From contig CM049314.1 in NCBI GenBank assembly GCA_026874595.1, forward strand, positions 63,028,800 to 63,092,799: 64,000 nt of DNA, given 5' to 3'. The notes below the pieces were generated by a model, which saw nothing but the letters and a program-made list of their open reading frames with translations, ran no database searches and was not told the DNA's origin. The stretch comes from Sipunculus nudus. Lineage: Eukaryota > Annelida > Sipuncula > Golfingiida > Sipunculidae. Below are positions 50,201 to 62,200 of the stretch, one piece after another. Both the position numbers and the translations under genes were made by a program. The stretch's first letter is position 1. The number at the start of each line of letters is the position of its first letter.

Positions 50201-53200
50201 TTCCTTGGTGTGTACCTCAGTGTTAATTGTTACCCAGCATTTTGGATGATTACACTCCCAGGCCTACAGGTGTGGTAGACACCCTGCCTGGTAACACCAT
50301 GACAAAAATTTAATGACAGGAAACAAGTCCTGTCACATAGTCCCAGACTTAAATGGAACTCTGCAGATGTATGTGCATACTTGGAATAACAAATAAATAA
50401 GTCAGCATCGCAAACTAGAGGTGGTTACCTTTACCCAAACAAATCTTTAAAAAAGACCAAGAAATTCAAGCAAGATCATCAAAAAATGGAATAATATAAT
50501 TCAACTTCTGATTCAGTGTTATTGTTTAAGCTTTGGTGCTGAAAAGGTCATGATAACTGTAATGTGAAATTCAAATACTCAACCGTTGTAAAATTAATGA
50601 AAATGTTTTGAAATCTGATTTTTTGACAGTTTGTAAACATTTTTACCGACTCACTCAGCTTAGTGACCGTGCATGATGTGGTTAGCAGATCATGAACTTT
50701 TCTAAATAATTAGTCATGAAATAATCACAAATTTGATCCTCTTGGTGTAAACAGATCATGAACAAGGTAACTTTGATAGCCAGGGATGAGTAAAGCATGT
50801 TTGTGTGGTGTCACTCCTTTTCTGCTTTTTATTAGCTCAGCTGACTGTAAGTCATCTGAGCTATAGGGTTCACCTTTTGTCCGTCATCTGTCCAGCCGTC
50901 CGGCCATCTCTCCATTAACAGGGCACAACCTGGAATCTTCTTACTTTACATCCAGAGAGGTCCATGAAAAATCTCCTTGGAAACCTGGAATTAGGTCTCT
51001 GTTACCCATATCCTTTGCGCTATGGGGCTCCAAAGTACCCCCCCAGAATAGTGAAAAATTTCATACAAAAACTTCAATATCTCATTAACTACATCACTGA
51101 TGGTCATGATTTTTGGCATACATATTGATCATGAGATGTTTCATCAGTTCCTGCAGACTGGTGGCGCCACCTGTATTTTTCAATTTTTTTACAAATTTTT
51201 TTCTCTATTTTTGAGACCTTAAAAAATGTGAACATCTGTTAACAGGGCACAAATCGTTAAGACTGGACCTAGAATCTTCATTCTTCACATTCTGAGAGAC
51301 GTATGAAAAGTCTCCATGGAACCTAGAAATTAGGTCTCTGTTACCCATATCCTTTGAGCTATGGGGCCCCAAAGTACCCCCCAGAATAGTGAAAAATTTC
51401 ATACAAAAATTCAATATCTCATTAACTACATCACTGATGGTCATGATTTTTGGCATACATATTGATCATGTGATGTTTCATAAGTTTCTGTAGACTGGTG
51501 GCGCCACCTTTATTTTTCAAATTTTTACAATTTTTTTCTCTATTTTTGAGACCTTTAAGGATGTGGTTATCTGTCAACAGGGTACAAATTGTAACAACTG
51601 GACCTAGAATCTTCATTCTTGTCATGCAAGGAGGCCCATGAAAAGTGTTTGTGGAAACCTGAAATTAGGTCTCTGTTGCCCATATCCTTCAAGCTATAGG
51701 ACTCCAAAGAATCCCTCAGAATAATGGAAAATCTGATACAAAAGCTGAAGTATCTGAACAACTAATCCAGAGACCACCATGCTTCTTTGCATGGATATTG
51801 ACCATTAAGTGCTTTTATTAGTTTCTGCAGACTGGTGGCGCCACCTTTATTTTTCAAATTTTTACAATTTTTTTCTCTATTCTTGAGATATATTAATACA
51901 GACACAATCTCAGCCTGTTGGTTAATCTGTTTGATGCTTCAGTTCAATAGTTATAGACTACCATTCAGATGATAAAATTTCCTTTTGCAAATCTCTTCCC
52001 AGTCAGCTGAGCGTCATGACCCATGGGTCACTTGTTCACCCAGTGTTTTAGTGTTGCAGTGATAACTTAACAGGGCTGAAATCAATTTTCACAAAACTCA
52101 CTATAATATACTAACTCAGATAAATTATTTGGCCCAAGTTTCATTCCTGGCAAAATCCATGCATGTGTAATTAGGTCAGAAGTCACCACTCTTTGGAGGT
52201 GTCTTGGTTACTTAACAAATATCTGATTGATTTTCATTAAACTCATTATAGATATTTACAATAAATTTTCTCATCTGAATTAAATCAAGAGTAATATCTG
52301 CATATATTTAATGAGGTCAGAGGTCACAAAACACATGGCTTATTATATGTGTTGCCCTTGTTTTATTTTAGATAATATAAATAGTATACGAAATACACAG
52401 AAAAGTCAATATGCCATAAATCCCCCTCTTTCCCTAATTTATATTCCATGTTGTGTCTATAAGAGAGCATTGGTTGTGGTTCGTCATTTGATGATACATG
52501 TTTCTTTCATGTTCATGTTTCAGCTTGAGAGGATGATTATGGGGATACAGGGGTTTGTTGAGTACACCAACAAGTTCATCGACAGAGACGCGACTCTCAT
52601 GGCAGCCACAAACCAGAAACTGAAGCAGAACCTCTCCAGTAGTGCACTGGCTCAGCTGGAAAAGGTATGTAACATCCCAGAAACTACGCTCTTTGCACAG
52701 CACTTTACCTATAGCCCTACTACCTATATTGTGAGCGCTGTTTGTTTAGACCTCGTATCCTGAATCGCTACACCAGAGGGGAGCACTGTATTTTGGTCCA
52801 ATCAGATTAGATCCTATGCTGGAAGACGAAACAGTTTACCAGCCAAGCGAGGAGTACACAGAGCCAATGTTGTTCATTTAATTTTGAGTGACTGCACATC
52901 GCCCTGGCAACCGTTTGAACAGGCCGCAGGCTCAGAGAGAATGGCCCCACATGTGGTTTCTGGGTGGAGCCTGGTACCTGTCAAGTGTTAGTTAATTGAC
53001 TTGCATTTGGTTGGCTGCTAGTCACATCAGCAGTTTTTTTCAGCAGACAGGCCCACCACCTGGTGTTTAAGTGCATCATTAATGGTCAAAGCAGGCAGTG
53101 GGAAAATCAGTAGCTTCTTTAGAAGCGCAAGATTTTCCGCTGCCTCGGGGTTGTGCCCAGAAACATAAACAAACATTTGGGTTATTGTGGACATTTAACT

Positions 53201-56200
53201 AAAGGCAGCAACTTTAAGCTGACTTGGTGTTCTTCTCGTGAATTCAAGGGGCCCAGGCTAATTTCAAATTTAGCGTGGCTGTGAGAGTGGGATGTAGTGG
53301 CCTGTTCAAGGCTGGTGGTTTTCTCCGGGTTCTTCAGTTTCCTCCATCTCTAGACATGACCAGAATTGACACCACCTAAACTATGGAGAGTGCATTGATC
53401 AGTTGCAATAACTTTTTTGTACAATCTGTGTAAAATAAATGAAGTTTAAATTGTGGCTGTCTATTACATATTTCCTGTATATTGATTGTCTTGTTGCTGT
53501 TGTCATCTTCAGTGTCACTCTGTCAGATATCTTAATTGCATACATAATAGATTTTTTGCATATCAACCATAGGTTAATAGGTACAGTAACTTTGGCCATT
53601 GTTTTAGTAAGACGCAGGTTATAAGTCTTTGCCCTTGGATCAACCATAATTGATAACACTTTAGCAGCTATAAATGAAAATGCAGCTAGTGACATCTTAT
53701 TAGGTTTAAATGTTTAAGGCCAAAACATGATTTGCACCAAAAATTAGGTCACTTCATTTTACATTCCTGCATTTTGTTTGGTTTGTATTATATCAAAGGA
53801 ACTTCAAAGGCCACCATCTACAGACTTGTTTGGAGAAGAAATGGAACATATCCCTGGCCTGAATCCTCTACAGATGCAGAAAAGGTACTGTATACATAGA
53901 AAGTTCCTCAACTAACAGTTTCTAACTGGTAGATCTCGTCAAGATGTAGTACTACCATTGGGACTGTTTATTGGTAAACCCAGCTATGAGGTAATATATT
54001 ATTGCCACCATTTTTTGGGTGGTCTGTAAGCAATTTTTCTCAAAATGTTTTTAACTGCTTTTAAGAAATTGTGTGACAGATAGGGTGTGAAGGCCAACAT
54101 CCAATGAACAGTTATCCTTATGAATTCTGGATATAATCTTTAACACAATAACAAGTTTTTGTTTAAAGTATTCATCACCTTTTGCAGATTTGTTTGTCCT
54201 GACCATTTCACTTGTATTATAGAAATCCTTTGGTATGAACTTTTTTAAAGGGTTAAAGTTTGCCCTAAGTGCATACACAGGTAACTATAATTTGTGCCGT
54301 CTTTGTATATATATTGAGTGCATTTGTGTAAAAAAACCTAAATTTAAGCTTGGTCCTTCCTAGGGTAAATTTGCATAAATGCAAACCAACATTCAAGCTA
54401 GATGTTAATATTCTAGATCTGGTGATACTGCTGAAGGCATGAGTTCTCTGAGTGCCTTTTGCATGTCTGTGTAAGAGTAATAACCAGCTACAATATTTCT
54501 TCAGGTCATAGTTCTCTTTTTATTACTAATAAACATAATAGAGAAAACAAGAGTTGCTTTATCTAGATTCTGAAATTTCTTTTTGATTTTTGTGTTTTTT
54601 TGTCACAGGACAATAAGCACAGCAGGGGCATCCCTAATGGAAAAAAATGAAAAGAGTGTATTCATGTGGCCAACAGCAGGTAAGTATTGCTTTAACCCAT
54701 TCCTGTTTACATTTATTTCAGATTTACAACGAATTCTGAAGCATTTATATATTTACACTGCAGGCAATATTTTGTTCAGCTTTTAATTGTTGTATCTTGT
54801 ACAAATTTTCAAACTTTGTTGTACTAGGAGACTTTACTAAAGGTTATTGGGAATCTCTGAAATACAAAAATAAATATCCAATATTATGTTTTATCTATCC
54901 ATATGATGACATTCTTGTTGCCCATTTTGAGTGTGTTTTAGTCAGCCTGTTAACAGTTGAATGGTGTGAGGATAGAAAATTCAAGTGCAAGATGAAAACT
55001 TACATGTTAGCAAAAGTGTTTCGTTTAATCACATCATTTATAACAAACTTTATTTGTTTCTAGTCCTGTTGAATAATAATTTTGTGTTGAACATTGTCTC
55101 AAAATCATTTGTCAATATGAAAATTCAGATAGAAGCAGACAGAAGCATCAGATAGCTACAAATAATAAATACCTAATTTTGAAAAAAAAACCTTCCATAA
55201 TTTAACAGTTTTAGTCATTTTTTATATTTGCCCCCATTTTTTCTTTCTCTACTTATTTTATGCCTTGTCCATGTCAGATGTAAAAAAACCAATGCACACC
55301 CACCTCTTTTATTGACCTCCTCCAACATTGTTTCAGCAAAAGAACCTGCAACTGAATATGAGGAGGATGAGAGCTCGGTCAAGTTAAGTGTACAGAGCAT
55401 TGCCCAGGGTGCTATAGAGACGCTGAGACAGACCTACATCCTGGTCCTCAGCAACCTTCACACACAGGCAGGTTTACACTGACACCGTGGTCATGATACA
55501 TTTGTTCAGTAACTCATCCCTCTTAACCACTGCTGTCTATAGCAGAATTTGTTGTGTATTATAAACACCAAGGAATGTGAATAAACAGACCTTGATAAAT
55601 TGGAAATCTGATCCAGCATTTATTTTCAGGTTTATGTGTAGATTCCAGGTTGTGATATATCAGATTTATACTTTGCATTACCCACAAGCATAATGTTTTC
55701 AATCTTCAAAAGAAATGAATGGCATTTAGACCAAAATATAAAAATCCACTCGCATGCTGTGGTTAATTATTTGTTAACAATGGTTTAAATTCACAAAATT
55801 TTTTTTTGCAAAAATTTAACTAATTAATTGTGAATAAGACAATGCATTTATACCAAATATAAAGCTTCACTGGCATCCTTTATTAAATTTTTATTTTTTT
55901 TTGGGGGGGGGGGAATTCTTGTAACTGAATTGCCTGTTTGATTGATTCACAGATAAGCAAAACATTTGACCAGATATAAATTAATTACAACCAGATATAT
56001 CAAAAGATCATTCTCGACTTGTTGTAAAAATTAAACAAACTTATCAAAGGTTTCTTATTTTATTCAACTCTGCTATAGAAAACCATGTAATATCTGACAT
56101 CTTTGTCCTTGACTTAGAAACTTATATGCTAAAAACGGAACAGGGTGTAAGACATGATTATCGGCATTTACCATGAACTTTGCCATTTTGAACGGCTATT

Positions 56201-59200
56201 TTGTCATTTTCAAACTGGGTTAGTATATGTGCTTGGGAAAACAACGACAAGCTGTGTAGGAAAAACAAACATTACAGACAGGGCTTTACACAGCCAGTTT
56301 ACAACTTTCATACAATTAGGTCAGGTAGATTATGATGTCCCAAAGGACATTTAACGTGTCATGAGGGCAAAACACTAGGTTATTATTCTTGTTGCGAGTG
56401 CAACACACTTGTCTGGGGTTCTTTAAGAATTTTTAACCCTAGTAGTATATGGGGATATTTAAAGCACTCTTCAGTCCATAATTCATATTTTCAATTGAGG
56501 TTTATTGTAATAAATTAATTTTTTTCCCTTTTGTAGCAACATGTATATGAACAGATATATGGGATGCTGCAGAAGAGAGAAGGTGCTGGCATCTTGAGAC
56601 CTGGATTTCCACGTCCATCCGATGGACAAGATGCCCCATATGATCTGCAACCAAAACGCTCTGTATCTGACAGTGTACTAGACATGGTAAGTATGGCAGA
56701 ACATTTTGTCTTACTGAAAAGTACAGATATGATCTAAATGTTCGTGATGCAGTCAAGACTAGGCATTGCAGTAGCCAATCAAAGACAAAGCCATGCAATC
56801 TGAGACTAAAACCTCGATTATGGAATCGGGAGACCATGCAAAACCTTGAGAATATAATGTATATCTGTCATCTGCTCCTTTATTAGCGAACCTGTGAGCT
56901 TATGCGATGGTGCGGCGTCGTGCATCGTCTGTATGTTAACCATATATATCTCTAAAACAGCAGGAGCTAGCATCACCAAACTTTTTGCAAATAATCAGTC
57001 ATCCAAAAAACTATATCAGATTTTGTTTATTGCTTGCCGGAATCAAAGATTTCGGCAAGCATATTACTCAGTTGCGTATGTCTGTTTGTTGCTTGCCAAA
57101 TCTCGCGCCATATCTCGTCAATCGAGAAAAAACGAGACTTCGCGGAAATGCTTATAACTCGGCGACTTTTACAGCTAGACAGGTCTGGTTTTCGGCATTT
57201 CGTTCCACCAAACAAGCTTGACACGACAGAGCTGCAAGACAGGCCAAATCTCGCACCGTATCTCGTCAAACGAGAAAACACGGGATTTCACGGAAATGCT
57301 TATAACTGGGCCAGTTAGTTCCACTGGGCATTTAGTTCCACTAGACCAGCTTGACACGACAGATATGTAAGTGCCGTTACCATGGTTACATTTTTTGGGC
57401 AAAAATCATGGAAATTGGAAATAACACGACCATTTTTTGTAACTTCGTCAATTTATAAGCTACAGACGTCTGGTTTTGGTCATTATGTACCTTATAGGCA
57501 GCTTGACATTATAAAACTGAAAGTCTCGCCAAATTTCGCACCATTTCTCGTCAAACAAGAGTCTTCGAGATTTCATTAAATATGACCTGCAGGTCGCATT
57601 TTTTTAACAATGGCTTTGAAATTGATATATTTTGTGTTATTTATAAATATCTCGAAATCAATTTTTCATTTTTTGGAAATAGCCACCAGGGGGCGTGGTA
57701 CATGAAACACTGTAACATATCATTTTTCTGCAATATCTCAAAAAATATTAAACGTGACACCTTTTTTTTTTTGTATCTGAAACTAGGATCATTGGCTTAT
57801 TCCTGCGTACATGTAGCTTTGTGCTGCTGTTACCATGGTAACCAAATTTTGGGGTAAAACTTGACAATCTGAAAATAATTAGTTTTTTGCTTCTGTCTCT
57901 GTTGATATTTATACTACAAGGGTCTAGTTTTCTGCATGAGGTAGCATTCCCTTGGCTCTAATCCAGTCAATTGGAAGTCTCGTAGAATCTCGATCTGTTT
58001 TTCCGTCAAACGAGAAATTACGAGATTTCGCGAGATGCTGATAACTCGATCATGTTTTAGGTTAAAGAGTATAGGGTTTCAGCCTCTGGTAGCCTTTCGG
58101 AAGCTTAACATGATAAAACTGCAAATCTCGCCAAATCTCGCATCATCTCCCGCCAAACGAGAATATTCGATATTTTGAACAAAATATTCAACAAATGTCT
58201 ATATCTCTTTCAATTTTATGCTAGAGATTTTATTTTTCTACTGTTCAACAATCATTTGATTAGTGTTAAGTGATATAAGTGAATATCTCGTTATATCTCG
58301 CACCATTTGTCGTCAAACGAGAACAGTGGACCATTTAAACAAATGCTTATTATGCTGTCATTTTATACCCTACAGACATATAGTTTTCAGCATTTGACAG
58401 CGTCTGACACCCTCAATCACATCATGTGATTTTATTGCAATTCTCGTCAAATCTTCCCTCGTTTTTCATCAAATGATGAAAATACATCCAATTGCCGTGA
58501 GCACAAGTGGCTTCAGGGTTGACCGGTAAGTGCCGGCAAGGCTATTACAGTTGCATGTTGGCGTGCGCGGTCGTCCATGAATCTCACACAGCAGCATTGA
58601 ATAGAGGACAAAAGCCGCTAAATGTGGAGGGAACACACCTGTGATATTTATTGTGTCCCCTTGTGCGGCCACTTGTGTTGCCAGGAACCACTGGCATATC
58701 TTTGAAACCAGGGACGGATCCCCGATTTTGTAGTTGGGTGTGTCAAAATATGGGCTGATCCCTGGTTTAGCAGTTGGGGGCAGGGGTAAAATTTTAATTA
58801 TACATCAAATATATATATTAAAATAAAATATCTGGAAACTTATTTTTTTCCTTTTAGAAAATAGCCCCCAGATGGCGCTGCAGCAATCATTATTGTGCCA
58901 TATCTCCAAAACTATAGACAGTGTCACAACATTGATTGCAGCTTCTGAAACTATATTTAATGTGTTTAACCTTGTGGGGACTCTGTCGTATTATGCGGGG
59001 GTTAAATTTTAATCATACATAAAATATATATAATAAAAATTAAAATATTGCGAAACTATTTTTTTTTCCTTTCAGATGGCGCTGCAGCAATCATTATTGT
59101 GCCATATCTCCAAAACTATAGACAGTGTCACAACATTGATTGCAGCTTCTGAAACTAGATTTAAAGCGTTTAACCTCGTGGGGACTCTGTCGTATTCCAC

Positions 59201-62200
59201 GGGGGTTAAATTTTAATTATACATAATATATATATAATTAAAAATAAAATATCTCGAAACTATTTTTTTTCCTTTCAGATGGCGCTGCAGTAATCATTAT
59301 TGTGCCATATCTCCAAAACTATAGACGGTGTCACAACATTAATTGCAGCTTTGAACCAAGATTTAATGCATTTTCCTCGTGGGGACATTGTCATATTCTG
59401 CAGAAGTTTAAATTTAATTATACATAAAATATTTATTATAAAAAAAATAAAATATCTCGAAACTTATTTTTTGTCCTTTTAATAATAGCCGCCAGATGGC
59501 GCTGCAGCAATCATTATTTTGCCATATCTATAAAACTATAGATAGTGTCACAACATTGATTGCAGCATCTGAAACTAGATTTAATGGGTTTATCCTCGTG
59601 AAGACTCTGTCATATTCTTCCGTTACCATGGGGGCCTAATATAGGTTACAATTAAATTCTTCTTTTTCCTGAAATTCAAAATATGAAGATTTATTCTAAT
59701 TGACTGACGCTTATTTTATTCATGCTTTCATTCTCCATGACAGGAGTACATTTCCTACACATGGAGTTATTTTCCGTCTGTCTGTCTACTCATTTGTGGC
59801 TATTGAAAATCAGCGAAATCACATAAAAATGTGCTTCCATTTTAACCATGATAGCGGTTGTTCATTTGATCAGATCCAAACGTTCCCTGTCTGTCTGCCT
59901 AGTAACTGTCCGTCTGTTTCGCTGTCTTATTTCCGGCCATTTCCGGAACTAGATTTAATCCATTTTACCTCGTGGGGACTCTGTCGTATTCTGCGGGGGT
60001 TAAATTTTAATTATACATCAAATATATATATAATAAAAAAATAAAATATCTCGAAACTTATTTTTTGTCCTTTTAGAAATAGCCGCCAGATGGCACTGCA
60101 GCAATCATTATTGTGCAATATCTCCAAAACTATAGACAGTGTTATACGTTCCCTGTCTGTCTGCCTAGTAACTGTCCGTCTGTTTCGCTGTCTTATTACC
60201 GGCCATTTATGGCAAGCGTTCGACCTCTGGTCGTCTAGTTTGTTTGTTTGTCTGCACTCTCCTGGCCACAATTTTGCCACAATCACCTTGAAACTTACAG
60301 GGATGATGAAAAACATAATTTCTAGGTGCCCTATTGTTTTTGGTTAAAATAGGGCAAAGATCAAGGTCAAGGTCGTCAAAACTTCTCAAAACGTTTATTT
60401 CTTCATATCTTTGTGACTATTAGTCGTATCTACTTCAACAATAGCTTATTTTAATCGTCATTCCATGGCCTGTCATCTGGTGTGTAGCTGACTCAAATTT
60501 GCCGTAACCATGGTTACAAATTTTGGGGGAAAAGTCATGATATTCGAAAATAAGGGGTCTTATTTTTGTAACTTTGTCAGTTTTAAAGCTAGAGTGATCT
60601 AGTTTTTTGCATCAGGAAGCATTCAACTAGTACTACAAGATTTTATTACAAGTCTTGCAGTATCTCGTAAAATATCTCGTGAATAGAGATATTTCGAGAT
60701 TTAATTTTATCTTGCGCCAAAGGCCACATTATTGCAGGAATCTTTTTGAAACTGACATATTATAAGTCCTACACTAGTATCTCGAAATTGTTTTTTCATT
60801 TTTTGAATAGGGCCGCTAGGGGGCGCTGGATGCGAACCTCCCGAACATATCATATTTTGGCCATATCTCAAAAATTATAAGCCTCAATTACATAAACTAT
60901 AGCTTATTTTCTTCCTCTGAGTCTTCTCCATAACCTAGTGTAGTCATCTGGTCACAATTTTGTGACACTTTGTCAGTGTGTGTCTGTTTGTCAGTTGTCC
61001 TCAAATTCGCCTTCTTGCTCTTGCGTCTCACATATAGCATTCTACAGGCCACAGTTTTGAAAGAATCCTTTTAAAACTAATTACATCTAAAGTCTTACAC
61101 TAATATCTCGAAACCAATTGTTCATTTTCTGGATATGGCCGCTAGGGGGCGCTGAACTCGAACCTCTCCCAACATATCATGCTTTGGCAATATCTCCAAA
61201 ACTAAACCTCAGTTACATAAACTGTAGCTTTTTTCTTCCTTTGAGTCTTCTCCATAACCTGGATTAGTCATCTGGACTCAATCTTGAGTCACTTTGTCAG
61301 TGTTTTCGTCTGTTTGTCAGTTGTCCTCAAATTCGCCTGCTTAATTGTTGGCTCTTGCGTCTCACATATAGCATTCTATAGGCCATAGTTTTGACGTTAT
61401 GTCTTACACTAATATCTAGAAATAAATTTTTCATTTTCCGGATATGGCCACTAGTGGGCGCTCATACACATACCATTGTATTGGTCATATCTCTACACCA
61501 AAAGCCTCTGTTATATAAACTATAGCTTATTTTCTTCCTTTGAATCTTCTCCATAACCTGATTAAGGCATCTGGTTTCAATCTTCTGTCACTTTGTCAGT
61601 GTGTCCATCTGTTTGACCGTTATCCTCAAAGTCGCCTGCTTGCTGGTTCTTACGCCTTACATATAGCATTCTACAGGCCACAGCTTTGACGGAATCCTTT
61701 TAAAACTGGGACATCTCATGTCATACACTAATAATACGAATCGCATTTGTCGTCTTCGGAATATGTCTGCTAGAGGGCGCTACAGTCGAGCCTCCCAAGT
61801 ATATCATTAATTCGCCATACCTCCAAAACTATAAATCTAAATTACATAAATTATAACTCATTTTCTTCCTTTGAATCTTCTCAATCACTAGGTTATGTCA
61901 TCTGGTGTCAATCTTGTCTCACAAAGTCACTATGTCTGTCTGTTCGTCTTTTGTTGTCAGTTTTGTCTGCTTGCCTGTTCTTTTGTCTCATATGTCATTC
62001 TACGGGCCACATATTCTCAGCAATGTCCCTGAGAGTCATTCCATTAATAGAAAACTGACAATATGTTCTTTCTGTCCGTCTGTGTTTCACTTCCGATTTC
62101 CGGCAAGCGTTCGACCTATGGTCGTCTAGTGTTTTTTCTTACTGCATTTTCTTAGATTTTATAGGGAAAAAGCTAAAAAAGCTTTAAAAATCTTCTTCTC

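Larger units (their letters stand above)
57029..62129 (+). mobile_element. Helitron/Helentron-like element, family B, probably composite
   Basis: The 5' end holds GCTTGCCGGAATCAAAGAT followed by its own inverse TTTCGGCAAGC. The 3' end has TTTCCGGCAAGC (62,098-62,108), inverted to the 5' word, then hairpin CGACC-TAT-GGTCG (62,112-62,124), one base, and CTAG (62,126-62,129) followed by T. A second such 3' end, with hairpin CGACC-TCT-GGTCG and CTAG at 60,235-60,238, suggests nesting or an internal end. The core has several tandem arrays and CTCGTCAAACGAGAA words. No helicase frame. Confidence 0.68.

Noticed and set aside
54797-55063. 88-codon plus-strand open stretch in intron 27
   Set aside because: The exon 27 to exon 28 join is in frame without it, and it lacks flanking splice sites of matching phase.
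56502-56837. 111-codon minus-strand frame
   Set aside because: Antisense to exon 29, which has good splice sites and continues the long frame.
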